Shown: piece by piece, positions 41,716-51,102 of the stretch | How the letters are laid out: each line of letters begins with the position of its first letter | How positions within the stretch are numbered: position 1 is the first letter of the stretch | Origin: Cellulomonas sp. HZM | Lineage (GTDB): Bacteria; Actinomycetota; Actinomycetes; Actinomycetales; Cellulomonadaceae | NCBI RefSeq assembly: GCF_000708885.1 | Contig: NZ_JEOE01000018.1 | Location: forward strand, 1-64,000 | Reading direction: 5' to 3' | Length of the DNA: 64,000 bases | The notes under the pieces: generated by a model | The model's input: only the letters and a program-made list of their open reading frames with translations | Databases searched by the model: none | What the model was told of the DNA's origin: nothing | Made by a program: the position numbers and the translations under genes

Positions 41716-42696
41716 GTGCGCCGCACGAACATCGTCCGCAGCGTCGCTGCCGGAGCGCTGACCCTGACCCTGGCCTTCTCGCTCACGGCGTGCGGCTCCG
41801 ACGACGACGCGTCGAGCAAGCCGACGGCGTCCTCGACCGCCTCCGCTGACCCTACGGCCAGCGCGACCGCTGCGCCTACCGCCAGCGCGGCTGACATCGC
41901 TCTCGTCAAGCAGATCAAGCTCGAGGGCGAGGCCGGCAAGGAGCCCAAGATCACGCTGCCGAAGAAGCCGTTCGAGATGAGCGGCATCGTCGGCAACCTG
42001 GTCAAGGACGGCTCCGGCAAGGAGATCAAGGACGGCGACACCCTGATCACGCAGCTCGTCGCGGTCAACGCGGCCGACGGCTCGGTCAGCCAGTCGACGT
42101 ACACCTCGAACCCCGAGGCCTTCACGGCCGGCTCGACCGGGATCCCCGACCTCGACACCGCGCTGAAGGGCGCCCACGTCGGCGCCCGCGCGGTGCTCGC
42201 GGCGAACACCACGGGCAGCACGCAGGTGTTCGCGATCGAGGTCGTCGACTCGCGCACCATCCCCGACCGCGCCGAGGGCACCGCCGTCGCCCCCAAGGAC
42301 GGCCTGCCCGTCATCACGCTCGACAGCAGCGGCAAGCCGACGATGGCTCCCTCGAAGGCCGACAAGCCGACGACGCTCGTCACGCAGCCGCTCATCGAGG
42401 GCAAGGGCGCCGAGGTCAAGAAGGGCCAGGTCGTCACCGTCAAGTACGCCGGCTGGCTGTGGGACGGCACCGAGTTCGACGCGTCGTGGGACCGCACCCC
42501 GTCGGTCTTCCCGATCGCGAACATCGGCGCCGCGCAGGTCATCGACGGCTGGAACGAGGGCCTCGTCGGGCAGAAGGTCGGCAGCCAGGTGCTGCTCGTC
42601 ATCCCGCCGGACAAGGGCTACGGCGACAACGCGCAGGGCTCGATCCCCGCGAAGTCGACGCTCGTGTTCGTCGTCGACATCCTCGACGCCGCCTGA
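41716..42696 (+). CDS. FKBP-type peptidyl-prolyl isomerase lipoprotein
   Basis: This 326-aa lipoprotein has a signal ending in LAFSLTACGSDD (Cys near residue 26) and a Ser/Thr/Ala linker. Two FKBP-like domains follow: a degenerate one (about 60-180) and a canonical C-terminal one (about 225-326) with VVTVKYAGWLWDGTEFDASW, QVIDGWNEGLVGQKVGSQVLL, IPPDKGYGD and STLVFVVDIL. It should assist folding of exported proteins outside the membrane. GTG start at 41716 with GGAGA 5 nt upstream. A strong terminator follows. Confidence 0.94.
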   Translation: MRRTNIVRSVAAGALTLTLAFSLTACGSDDDASSKPTASSTASADPTASATAAPTASAADIALVKQIKLEGEAGKEPKITLPKKPFEMSGIVGNLVKDGSGKEIKDGDTLITQLVAVNAADGSVSQSTYTSNPEAFTAGSTGIPDLDTALKGAHVGARAVLAANTTGSTQVFAIEVVDSRTIPDRAEGTAVAPKDGLPVITLDSSGKPTMAPSKADKPTTLVTQPLIEGKGAEVKKGQVVTVKYAGWLWDGTEFDASWDRTPSVFPIANIGAAQVIDGWNEGLVGQKVGSQVLLVIPPDKGYGDNAQGSIPAKSTLVFVVDILDAA

Positions 42697-42711
42697 CGCA
42701 CTGACAGCCGA

Positions 42712-42743
42712 GGGGGCCTGCCGGAAGCATCCGGCGGGCCCCT
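42712..42743 (+). terminator. terminator after FKBP gene
   Basis: GGGGCCTGCCGGA and TCCGGCGGGCCCC form a 13-bp stem with one G-T pair and an AGCA loop, beginning 16 nt after the stop and followed by a short TTCGTCGT tract. Confidence 0.85.
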
Positions 42744-42855
42744 TCGTCGTCCCCCGGGACTCTCGTCCTGCCGCCGCGCGGCGCACGTCGTTATGTTGAT
42801 CCCGGTGGCCGACGGCGGCAGGCCGCGGGCGACCGGTGACGACCGGGAGACGACC

Positions 42856-44925
42856 ATGGACCAGGCGACGAGGCCGGGGACGACGTCGGGGGCGCGGACG
42901 GTGGCGCTCGTGGGCGCCGCGGGCGCGGGCAAGACGACGCTCCTCGAGGCGCTGCTGCACCGTGCCGGAGCGATCCCGCGGCCCGGGCGCGTCGAGGACG
43001 GCTCGACCGTGAGCGACCACGAGCCCGAGGAGGTCGCGCGCGGGGTGTCGCTGAGCCTGGGCGTCGCGCCGCTCGAGTGGGAGGTCGGCGGCGCGCGGTT
43101 CGTCCTGACGCTGCTCGACACACCGGGTGCGGCGGACTTCGCGGGGACGACGGACGCCGCGCTGAGCGCCGCGGACCTCGCGCTCGTCGTCGTGTCCGCG
43201 GTCGACGGCGTGCAGGCCGGGACCCACGCCGCGTGGCGGGCCGTCGTGGAGGCGGCCGTGCCGCGCATGGTCGTCGTGACCAAGGAGGACAAGGCGCGCG
43301 CGAGCTTCCGCGGCGTGCTGGACCAGCTGCGCGCGGCGTTCGGCGACGGGTTCGTGCCGCTCGAGCTGCCGTGGGGCGAGGAGCAGGCGTTCCACGGGGT
43401 CGCCGACGTGCTGACCGAGCACGGGCTGGCCTACGACGCCGACGGGCGCCACCACGACGAGGACCTGCCGGCGGACGTCGCCGACGAGGAGCACCGGCTG
43501 CACGACGAGGTGACCGAGGAGATCGTCGCGCACGACGACGAGCAGCTCGAGCGCTACCTGTCCGGTGAGGTGCCCAGCGCGGCCGAGCTCGAGCAGGCGC
43601 TCGCGCACGAGGTGGGCGCTCTCGAGGCGACGCCCGTGCTCGTCGCGAGCGGGCTGTCCGGCGTGGGCGTCGACCGGCTCGCGGACCTGCTGTGCGAGCT
43701 CGCGCCGGCCTCGCGCGAGGCCCGCGTGCGGGCGGGGGACGTGGACGTCGCGGTCGCGCCGGACCCGGCCGGGCCGCTGCTCGCGCACGCGTTCCGCACG
43801 GTGGCCGACCCGTTCGTCGGCCAGGTGACCGTGCTGCGCGTGCTGTCCGGGACGCTGCGGCCCGGCGACCGGCTGGTCAACACCACCACGCGGGCCGACG
43901 AGCGAGTCCCCGGCCTGTTCCGCCTGCGCGGCAAGGACCACCTCCCGGTCGACGAGGCACGCGCGGGCGACGTCGTCGCGGTCGCCAAGCTCACCGGGAC
44001 GCCCGCCCACACGCTGCTCGCCGACCGCCAGGGGCCGGCCGCGTCCATGACCCCGGTGCCGCTGCGCGGACGCGAGCCGGTGTACGGCCTCACGCTCGAG
44101 CCCGTCACGCAGTCCGACGACGACCGCCTGTCCGCCGCGCTCGCTCGCCTGCTCGCCGAGGACCCGACTCTGCGCGTCGACCGCAGCACCGACGCGACCG
44201 TGCTGCGCGGGCTCGGAGACACCCACCTGGCCGTCGCGCTGGAACGGCTCGCGCGCGTGTTCGGCGTGCACGTGACCACGTCGCCCGTGCCCGTGGGCTA
44301 CCGCGAGACCGCACGCCGCGAGGTCGCGGCCGAGGGTCGGGTCAAGAAGCAGTCGGGCGGGCACGGGCAGTTCGCTGTGGTGCAGCTGCGCGTCGGGCCT
44401 GCCGCGCCCGGGTCGGGGCTCGAGGTGGTCGACGCGATCGTCGGCGGCTCCATCCCGCGCGCCTACCTGCCCGCGGTGCACAAGGGGATCGCGGACGCGA
44501 TGGCCGCGGGCGGGCCGCACGGGTACCCCGTGGTGGACCTGCGCGTCGAGGTGTACGACGGGAAGTCGCACTCGGTGGACTCGTCCGACATGGCGTTCCG
44601 GACCGCCGCGGCCTCCGGGGTCCGCGAGGCGCTCGCGACCGGCGGGACCGTCGTGCTCGAACCCGTGTGCCACGTGGAGGTCGTCGTGCCCGCGCACGCC
44701 CAGGGCGACGTCATGAGCGACCTGTCAGGGCGTCGCGGCCACATCACGTCGACCACGTCGCTCGACGACGGCTCGGTGCTGGTCGAGGCCGCCGTCCCCG
44801 AGGCGGAGCTCGGGCGCTACGTGCTCGACCTGCGCTCGATCACGGGTGGCCGGGCGGAGCTCACGTTCCGCCCGGACCACTACGACCCGTGCCCGGACCA
44901 CCTGGTGCTCAGCGCACGACCTTGA
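42856..44925 (+). CDS. EF-G-like translational GTPase (FusA2-type)
   Basis: This 689-aa protein has the elongation-factor-G layout: GTPase domain with G1 GAAGAGKTT and G3 DTPGAADF, domain II (VTVLRVLSGTLRPGDRLVN), domains III-IV (VKKQSGGHGQFAVVQLRV) and domain V (GRRGHITSTTSLDDGSVLV). G4 reads TKED rather than NKxD, a change seen in EF-G paralogues that are not the housekeeping factor. It is close to the EF-G-like subfamily of actinobacteria (FusA2), whose role is unclear (stress or ribosome rescue). ATG 42856 has GGGAGA 5 nt upstream; the frame opens 21 codons earlier without support. Its last 17 bases overlap the end of the convergent secreted-protein gene. Confidence 0.93.
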   Translation: MDQATRPGTTSGARTVALVGAAGAGKTTLLEALLHRAGAIPRPGRVEDGSTVSDHEPEEVARGVSLSLGVAPLEWEVGGARFVLTLLDTPGAADFAGTTDAALSAADLALVVVSAVDGVQAGTHAAWRAVVEAAVPRMVVVTKEDKARASFRGVLDQLRAAFGDGFVPLELPWGEEQAFHGVADVLTEHGLAYDADGRHHDEDLPADVADEEHRLHDEVTEEIVAHDDEQLERYLSGEVPSAAELEQALAHEVGALEATPVLVASGLSGVGVDRLADLLCELAPASREARVRAGDVDVAVAPDPAGPLLAHAFRTVADPFVGQVTVLRVLSGTLRPGDRLVNTTTRADERVPGLFRLRGKDHLPVDEARAGDVVAVAKLTGTPAHTLLADRQGPAASMTPVPLRGREPVYGLTLEPVTQSDDDRLSAALARLLAEDPTLRVDRSTDATVLRGLGDTHLAVALERLARVFGVHVTTSPVPVGYRETARREVAAEGRVKKQSGGHGQFAVVQLRVGPAAPGSGLEVVDAIVGGSIPRAYLPAVHKGIADAMAAGGPHGYPVVDLRVEVYDGKSHSVDSSDMAFRTAAASGVREALATGGTVVLEPVCHVEVVVPAHAQGDVMSDLSGRRGHITSTTSLDDGSVLVEAAVPEAELGRYVLDLRSITGGRAELTFRPDHYDPCPDHLVLSARP

Positions 44926-47900
44926 CGTAGACCCGTGCGCTCGACGCGCTGCGCAGCGTGCCCGAGCCCGCGTACGTCGCCGTCACCGCGACCTTCCCGC
45001 TCCGCGAGAACGCGGGCAGCGTCACGGTCACCCGGCCGTGCTTCGCGCTCGAGAGCGACACCGTCCTCACGGTCCGCCCGTCGACCTTGATCGTGACCTT
45101 GCCCGTCGCGTGCACCTTGGTCCCGGGCACCTGCACGACGACCGTGGCCTTGACCTTGGTCCGGTGCGCGACGGCCGTCGTCGGCGAGAGCTTGAGCGAG
45201 ACCTTCGTGGTCGCCTTGCTCACGGCGACGCGGGTCGTCGCGCTCGTCGCACCCTCGAGGCTTCCGCTGCCGCCGTACGTGGCGGTGACGGCGACCTTCG
45301 AGCCGGTCGTCGTGAACGCGGGCAGCGTGACCTTCACGCGACCGTGCTTCGCGCTCGTGAGCGACACCTTGACCGTGCGCCCGCCGACCTTCACGGCGAC
45401 CTTGCCCGTGGGGACCACGGACGTGCCCGGGACGGTCACGGTGACCGTCGCGGTGAGCCTCGTCTTGCGTGCGGTCGCCTTGTGCGACGACAGCGTGAGC
45501 GCGACCTTCGTCGGCGCCTTCGCGACCGTCAGCGAGCGCGTGAGCGCCGCGGTGCCGGTCGTCGCGCTGCCGAGGTAGGTGACGCGCACGGAGTGCCGGC
45601 CGACCCCGAGCGAGGCGGGCAGGTTCACCGACACCGCACCCGACGCGAGGGCCTTGGTGGCCACCGCGCGGCCGTCGACGTCGACCCGCACCGAACCGCC
45701 CGCGGCCTTGCCCGACGCGGTGACGCGTGCGGTGACCTTGGCCGGCCTGCCGTACGTGGTGCTCGTGACCGAGGTGACGGCCAGCGTGACCGACGCCTTC
45801 GACACCGTGAACCTCGCGGTGGCGGACGACGGTCGCGTGCCCGGGTCACCGGCGAACGAGACCTCCGCGGTGTGGGTGCCCACGGCGAGGTCCGCCGGGA
45901 GCTTCACGGTCGCCTCGCCGTGGGCCAGGGTCGCCGTGACCGCCGCGCCCTGGTCGACCCGGACCGAGACCGTCCCGGACGCGGCGTCGCCGCCCGCGCG
46001 GACCGTGATCCGCGCGACCGGGGCGGTGCCCCACGTGACCGACGAGACCGTGGCGGTCGTCGTGGAGTCGACCACGTCGTGCGTCGTCGTGAGGGTCACC
46101 GGCTCGGACGTCGCCTGCGCGTACGTGGCGGGGTCCGCGGGCGTGAAGACCGCGGTGTAGACGGTCGAGCTGTCGGGCGCGAGGCCCGTCACCCCGGTGC
46201 TCGCGACGCCGTCCTCGACGGCGACCGTCGCGACCGGCTCACCTGCTGCGGACGCCGACGCGTAGAACGCGACCGAGCCGGTGGCCGCTGTCAGCACCGC
46301 GCCGGCGGCGTCCTCGAGCGTGGCGGTCAGGGTGCCGCTCGTCGTCCCCGCGACCGTGCCCTCGAGCGTGAGGGTCGGCGTCATCGCGGCGACGGTGCCC
46401 GTGAACGTGCGCGTCGACGGCTCGCCCACGCCGTTCGACGCGGCGACCGTCACCTCGAACGGCCCGCCCTTCGTCGGCGTGCCGCTCAGGACGCCCGTGC
46501 CGGCGTCGAGCGAGACCCCGGCGGGCAGCGCGCCGGCGGTGACCGTGAGCTCGGGCGCGGGCGTGCCGCTCGCCGCGAGCGCGCCGGTGACCGGCTCGCC
46601 CACGGTCCACACCGGCAGCTCGCCGGTGATCGGACCGGGCGCGAGCTCCTGGTCGACGCCCGGAGGGAGGACCCGGAACGCAGCCAGGCCGGAGTCGCCC
46701 GCGGCCCACTGCGTGCTCACGGCGACGTACCGCACGGTCGCGTCGACGTCGACGACACCGGTCGTCGCGTCACCGGCCGGCGTCCCGACGTCCCGGAACG
46801 TGAGGCCGTCGTCGCTCACGGAGACGACCGCTCCGGGAACATCCGTGCCGTCCCACGCCAGCGCGACCTTGCCGACCTTCTTCGCCGCGCCGAGGTCGAC
46901 GACCATGCGCCCGTCGGGTCCGGGGACCCAGGAGGTCCCCGCGTCGCCGTCGACCGCGCGGGACGGCGACGTCATGCCCGCAGGCAGCACCGACCCGGGG
47001 AACGTGATGGTGCTGAGCGCGAGGTCCTGCACCGGGAAGGCCGTCGCGTCGGCGAACAGGACGGAGGCCTCGTCGTCCGCGGCGACCTCGACGGTCTTGC
47101 GCTGGGCGGTCTGCACGTTGCGTACTTCGACCGTCGCGTCGGCGGCCGACGAGAGCACGAGCGACCGCGCGTCGTCGACCTTCGCCACGATGCCGTCGGC
47201 GGGGATCGCCGCACGCGCGAGCGTCATCCGCGGCGCGAGCACCGTCGCCGTGCCCGCGGGCACCGTGACGGTGAGCGTCGAGGCCGATGCGCCGAGCCGC
47301 TGCGTGCCGGCGAACAGCGCGACCTCGTCGTCGCCGTAGGGCAACGTGACGTCCGTCGTGACGTCCTCACCCGTGAGGTTGAACAGCGAGAGGTACCCGT
47401 CGAGCGTGCTGGCGAGGACCCCCTCGTCGGCCACGGTGGGCTGCGGCGCGGCCGCCTGCGCGGCGGTGCCCGTCGCGTCGGTCGGCAGCATCTCCACGAG
47501 GAACGGGTGCGAGCTCGTCGTCGGCGAGTCCGCCAGGCGCACCACGTGGTGGGCCGCGTCGGCGCGGGACACCGTGATCGGCGCGTCCGACCCGTGGACC
47601 ACGAAGCCCGCGGTGCCCTCGACGTCGATCCAGGAGTCGTCGGTGCTGACGATCTGGTCGCCCGTGTAGCGGAAGTGCGCCGCGTCGGTCCACGTGCTGC
47701 CGTCGAGCGACGTCTGGACCAGGTACTCGCGGCCGGCCGCCTTCTCCCAGCCCAGCTGCACCTTGGCGACCTGCTGCGGCGAGCCGAGGTCCACCTGGAT
47801 CCACGAGTCGGCCCGCAGGCGGTCTGCCGTCGAGACGGCCCAGCGGGTCGTCGAGCTGCCGTCCGTCACGGTCGAGGCGGCGTTGCCCGAGGCTGCGCTC

Positions 47901-50317
47901 GACGCCGTCGCCGGCCTGCCCGCCGCGACGTCGACGCCCGCGGGCGTGTACGCCCGGAACCCGTACAGCGAGTAGCCGTAGGTCGCGTCGCCCTGCACGC
48001 CCTGCATGCGGACGTAGCGGGCCTCGACCGGGGCGGGGGCGGACGCACCCGTGGGCGTGAGCTCGACGGTGTCGAGCCGGGCCACGTTCGCGTCGGCGGG
48101 GTTGTCCGGGCCGTAGCGCTTCTGCGTGGTCCACGTGCTGCCGTCGGTCGACGTCTGCACGAGGTACCGCGCACCGGCGCTCGACTCCCACGCGAGGCGC
48201 ACCGCGCCGACCGTCTGCTCCGAGCCGAGGTCCACCTGGATCCACGAGTCGCCGCGCAGGCGGTCGCCCGTCGAGACGGCCCACCGCGTGCTCGCGCTCG
48301 CGTCGGTGACCGCCGAGGCGGGCTTGTTGCCCCCGACGTCCGCGCTGGACGCTGTCGCGGTCTTCCCGGCGGCGAGGTCGGTGGAGGCGCCGTCGGCTCC
48401 GTAGACGTGGAACGAGTACATCGAGTAGCCGTACTTCGCGTCGCCCTGGATGCCCTGCATGCGCACGTAGCGAGCGGTCACGGGCGCCAGGTCGAGGTCG
48501 TCGACGCGTGCGGCGTTGGCGTCGAGCGGGTCCGCGGCACGGGTCACGGGCAGCGACTCGGTGACCGAGCCGTCGGCGGTCGTGTACGTGCGGGAGCCGT
48601 CGAGGCCGTCGTAGCCGCCCAGGTCCAGGTTGCGGACGGTGAGTGCACCGTCCTCGCGGCCCGCGCCGGTCGTCGCGTAGACCGACGAGCCGGTCGGGAG
48701 CGTCACCTGGCCGGCGTACGAGTCGCCCGCGTGGAACAGCGACGCCGTCCCCTCGAAGCCGTCGCGGGGTGCGGTGTAGACCGTGGTGCTGCGCTGGTCG
48801 ACGGTCGCGCCGGGGTTCGGGTACAGGAACTGCGTCGACCCCGAGATCTGGAACAGCCACGAGTCGTGGCCCGGCACCCACGGGAACTTGACGTACCCCT
48901 TGCGGCTCGACGCCGCCGCCCACGCCTTCTGCGACTGCTGGACCGTGAGCCCAGGCATCTCGCCGTAGTCGCGCACGCCGGAGATCCGCGCGAAGTACTG
49001 CTCCTGCGGGGTGGGCTGGACGACGCCCTCGTCCGACGCGGCCGCCTCGACGTGCAGCAGGTACGCGATCGCGATCTCCGCACGCGCCTCGGGCTCGTAC
49101 TTGGGCTCCCCGGAGAACTTCGCCAGGCGGTCCACCGGCGCGTACGCCTGGTAGTCCTCGAGCGCCGCCGCGAGGTTCGCCTCGGCGCGCACCGCGTCGG
49201 GGTTGCGCAGCACCTGGCCGACGAACGCGAGCGGGATGACGTCGCGGCCGTACAGGTACTCACGGTCGGCGACCATCGGCATGAACGGCTCGCCCTGGGC
49301 CGACATGAGCAGCTCGAGCGACTTCCACAGCTCGGCGGAGTTGGGCTGCTGCTTGAGCACGTCCGGGACGGGCTTGCCGTTGAGGATGAACTGGATGGCG
49401 TTGCGGCCGCCCGAGCGCCAGAGGTCCGACTGGTAGTGCGGTGCGACCGTCTGGTGGTTCTCGGTGACGTACGTGTCGTAGATGTTGTGCGTGACGTTCG
49501 TGGAGATGGCCTTGCCGCCGACGACCGTCGGGTTGTTCTTGTCGGCGGTCGGCTGACCCACGGCGTTGCGGACCCAGTCGCCGAACTGCGACTCCCACGC
49601 AGACGTGTCGGCGCCCTCGTCGGCCCAGGCGAGGCCCGGCGCGAGCGCCTGTGTGTAGACGCCGGACTCCTCGGCGGCGGTGTCCCGCTCCCAGCGCCCG
49701 TCGGGCCACTCGGGCGTCCACGAGCCGGACATCGGGTCGTCGCCGTAGTCCAGGCTCGCCGTGTACTGCGCCTGACCTGCGGCGATCGTCTTCAGGCTGG
49801 CCTGCGTCGTCGCGTCGAGGTCGTCCCACAGCAGGCGGCCGGCGTCGAGGAAGTACGACTGGAACGTCGAGTCCCAGAACAGCTGCTTGCCCCACGTGCC
49901 GGTGGGGCTGACGAACCGGTTCTTCGCCGCGTAGTACGTGATGGTCGCGACGGTCCGCGTCCGCAGGTCTGCCTTCGAGATGCCCGCGAGCTGCTCGTCG
50001 TAGTCGCCGTGCGTGAGGAGCACCGCGTTGCCGAGCACGACCGCGAAGTCGAAGTCGGCGGACTTGTAGACGCCCAGGTTCGAGTCGAACACCGAGTTCG
50101 CCCATCGCGTGTGGCGCAGCAGTGCGGCGTAGTAGTCGGCGGCGATCGCGTCGGGCGCGCCGTACGCGGGGCCGTCGTCGGCCGTCGCCGGCGAGCTGGG
50201 CGCGAGGACGGCGGCGGGGAGCGCGACGGCGAACGCGGTGGCACCGACGACGAGGCGGCGCAGGAGCCCGCGGCGTGCGGGCGACGGGACGGACGTGCGC
50301 AGCGACGACGATGTCAA
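44909..50317 (-). CDS. very large secreted protein: toroid-like catalytic region, discoidin and Ig repeats
   Basis: This 1802-aa exported protein begins at TTG 50317, preceded by GAGGGG at 5 nt. The signal peptide has a basic region (SPARRGLLRRL) and core VVGATAFAVALPAAVLA, ending near SPATADDG. Residues 50-500 are helix-rich with conserved-looking aromatic motifs (YDTYVTENHQTVAPHY, WERDTAAEESGVY) like (alpha/alpha)-toroid polysaccharide lyases, but the family is not assigned. Discoidin/F5-8C-like modules follow at about 615-740, 755-890 and 1100-1225 (RWAVSTGDRLRGDSWIQVDLG type), then a putative Ig (about 1230-1310) and tandem Ig-like repeats to the C-terminus. A LacI-type operator lies upstream. 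Probably binds and degrades a plant or microbial polysaccharide; inference. Confidence 0.82.
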   Translation of the reverse strand: MTSSSLRTSVPSPARRGLLRRLVVGATAFAVALPAAVLAPSSPATADDGPAYGAPDAIAADYYAALLRHTRWANSVFDSNLGVYKSADFDFAVVLGNAVLLTHGDYDEQLAGISKADLRTRTVATITYYAAKNRFVSPTGTWGKQLFWDSTFQSYFLDAGRLLWDDLDATTQASLKTIAAGQAQYTASLDYGDDPMSGSWTPEWPDGRWERDTAAEESGVYTQALAPGLAWADEGADTSAWESQFGDWVRNAVGQPTADKNNPTVVGGKAISTNVTHNIYDTYVTENHQTVAPHYQSDLWRSGGRNAIQFILNGKPVPDVLKQQPNSAELWKSLELLMSAQGEPFMPMVADREYLYGRDVIPLAFVGQVLRNPDAVRAEANLAAALEDYQAYAPVDRLAKFSGEPKYEPEARAEIAIAYLLHVEAAASDEGVVQPTPQEQYFARISGVRDYGEMPGLTVQQSQKAWAAASSRKGYVKFPWVPGHDSWLFQISGSTQFLYPNPGATVDQRSTTVYTAPRDGFEGTASLFHAGDSYAGQVTLPTGSSVYATTGAGREDGALTVRNLDLGGYDGLDGSRTYTTADGSVTESLPVTRAADPLDANAARVDDLDLAPVTARYVRMQGIQGDAKYGYSMYSFHVYGADGASTDLAAGKTATASSADVGGNKPASAVTDASASTRWAVSTGDRLRGDSWIQVDLGSEQTVGAVRLAWESSAGARYLVQTSTDGSTWTTQKRYGPDNPADANVARLDTVELTPTGASAPAPVEARYVRMQGVQGDATYGYSLYGFRAYTPAGVDVAAGRPATASSAASGNAASTVTDGSSTTRWAVSTADRLRADSWIQVDLGSPQQVAKVQLGWEKAAGREYLVQTSLDGSTWTDAAHFRYTGDQIVSTDDSWIDVEGTAGFVVHGSDAPITVSRADAAHHVVRLADSPTTSSHPFLVEMLPTDATGTAAQAAAPQPTVADEGVLASTLDGYLSLFNLTGEDVTTDVTLPYGDDEVALFAGTQRLGASASTLTVTVPAGTATVLAPRMTLARAAIPADGIVAKVDDARSLVLSSAADATVEVRNVQTAQRKTVEVAADDEASVLFADATAFPVQDLALSTITFPGSVLPAGMTSPSRAVDGDAGTSWVPGPDGRMVVDLGAAKKVGKVALAWDGTDVPGAVVSVSDDGLTFRDVGTPAGDATTGVVDVDATVRYVAVSTQWAAGDSGLAAFRVLPPGVDQELAPGPITGELPVWTVGEPVTGALAASGTPAPELTVTAGALPAGVSLDAGTGVLSGTPTKGGPFEVTVAASNGVGEPSTRTFTGTVAAMTPTLTLEGTVAGTTSGTLTATLEDAAGAVLTAATGSVAFYASASAAGEPVATVAVEDGVASTGVTGLAPDSSTVYTAVFTPADPATYAQATSEPVTLTTTHDVVDSTTTATVSSVTWGTAPVARITVRAGGDAASGTVSVRVDQGAAVTATLAHGEATVKLPADLAVGTHTAEVSFAGDPGTRPSSATARFTVSKASVTLAVTSVTSTTYGRPAKVTARVTASGKAAGGSVRVDVDGRAVATKALASGAVSVNLPASLGVGRHSVRVTYLGSATTGTAALTRSLTVAKAPTKVALTLSSHKATARKTRLTATVTVTVPGTSVVPTGKVAVKVGGRTVKVSLTSAKHGRVKVTLPAFTTTGSKVAVTATYGGSGSLEGATSATTRVAVSKATTKVSLKLSPTTAVAHRTKVKATVVVQVPGTKVHATGKVTIKVDGRTVRTVSLSSAKHGRVTVTLPAFSRSGKVAVTATYAGSGTLRSASSARVYVKVVR

Positions 50318-50389
50318 CTGAACCCCTCGGACGACTGCGGGCCGCGTCTTCGCGGTCCTGTGGGTGAGGCGGTCAGGATGCGGGGTGCA

Positions 50390-50403
50390 TGACAACGTTG
50401 TCA
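50390..50403. promoter_or_regulatory. LacI-family operator
   Basis: TGACAACGTTGTCA is a perfect 14-bp palindrome with the central CG typical of LacI/GalR-family operators, 73 nt upstream of the giant secreted gene and 82 nt from the divergent Sua5/YciO-like gene. Confidence 0.7.
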
Positions 50404-50484
50404 ACGACCGTCACCCGATCGTGACCCCCCGCGCCGTGGGCAGCGAGCGGGCACGCTGCGCGCGACGCTCGTAGGCTCGCGAAC

Positions 50485-51102
50485 ATGGCCCGCTACCTCG
50501 AGGTCCACCCCCACGACCCCCAGCCGCGCGCGATCGCCCAGGCGGTCGCGATCCTGCGCGACGGCGGCGTCATCGCCTACCCGACCGACTCCTGCTACGC
50601 GCTCGGCGCGCTCGCCGACGGCGCGGGCGCCGAGAAGATCCGGCGCATCCGGCACCTCGACGACACCCACCACCTGACGCTCGTCTGCGCCGACTTCGCC
50701 CAGCTGGGGCACCTCGTGCACCTCGACAACAGCGCGTTCCGCGCGATCAAGGCCGCGACGCCGGGGCCGTACACGTTCATCCTCCCCGCGACTCCTGAGG
50801 TGCCCCGCCGGCTCGCGCACCCCAAGAAGCGGTCCGTCGGCGTACGCATCCCCGAGCACCCCGTCGCGCACGCGCTCGTCGCTGCGCTGGGCGAGCCCCT
50901 GCTCTCGTCGACGCTGCTCCTGCCCGGGTCCGAGTGGCCCATGACCGAGGGCTGGCAGATCAAGGAGGAGCTGGACCACCAGCTCGACGCGGTGCTCGAC
51001 GCGGGCGACTGCGGCACGACCCCGACCACCGTCGTCGACTGGACCTCGGGGGCACCCGAGGTGGTGCGCGTCGGGTCGGGGGACCCGAGCCGGTTCGAGT
51101 GA
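50485..51102 (+). CDS. Sua5/YciO/YrdC-family protein (threonylcarbamoyl-AMP synthase-like)
   Basis: This 205-aa protein has the Sua5/YciO/YrdC fold, which makes threonylcarbamoyl-AMP for the t6A modification of tRNAs in the active branch. Conserved pieces are [63 protein letters not shown] and [10 protein letters not shown]. The KRSVGVRIP and LLSST patterns place it nearer the YciO subgroup, whose role is less certain; the housekeeping Sua5 may lie elsewhere. Its stop overlaps the start of the uracil-DNA glycosylase gene (TGATG). Confidence 0.88.
   Translation: MARYLEVHPHDPQPRAIAQAVAILRDGGVIAYPTDSCYALGALADGAGAEKIRRIRHLDDTHHLTLVCADFAQLGHLVHLDNSAFRAIKAATPGPYTFILPATPEVPRRLAHPKKRSVGVRIPEHPVAHALVAALGEPLLSSTLLLPGSEWPMTEGWQIKEELDHQLDAVLDAGDCGTTPTTVVDWTSGAPEVVRVGSGDPSRFE

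Noticed and set aside
44930-45560. CRISPR-like or tandem DNA repeat
   Set aside because: The periodicity is explained by Ig-like protein repeats of the minus-strand gene; units are diverged and contain no spacers.
44846-50392. Very long plus-strand open frame antisense to the giant secreted gene (1848 codons)
   Set aside because: Arg/Val/Asp/Gly-rich low-complexity product, no domains, and the minus strand encodes a clear signal peptide and discoidin modules; such shadows are expected in very GC-rich DNA.
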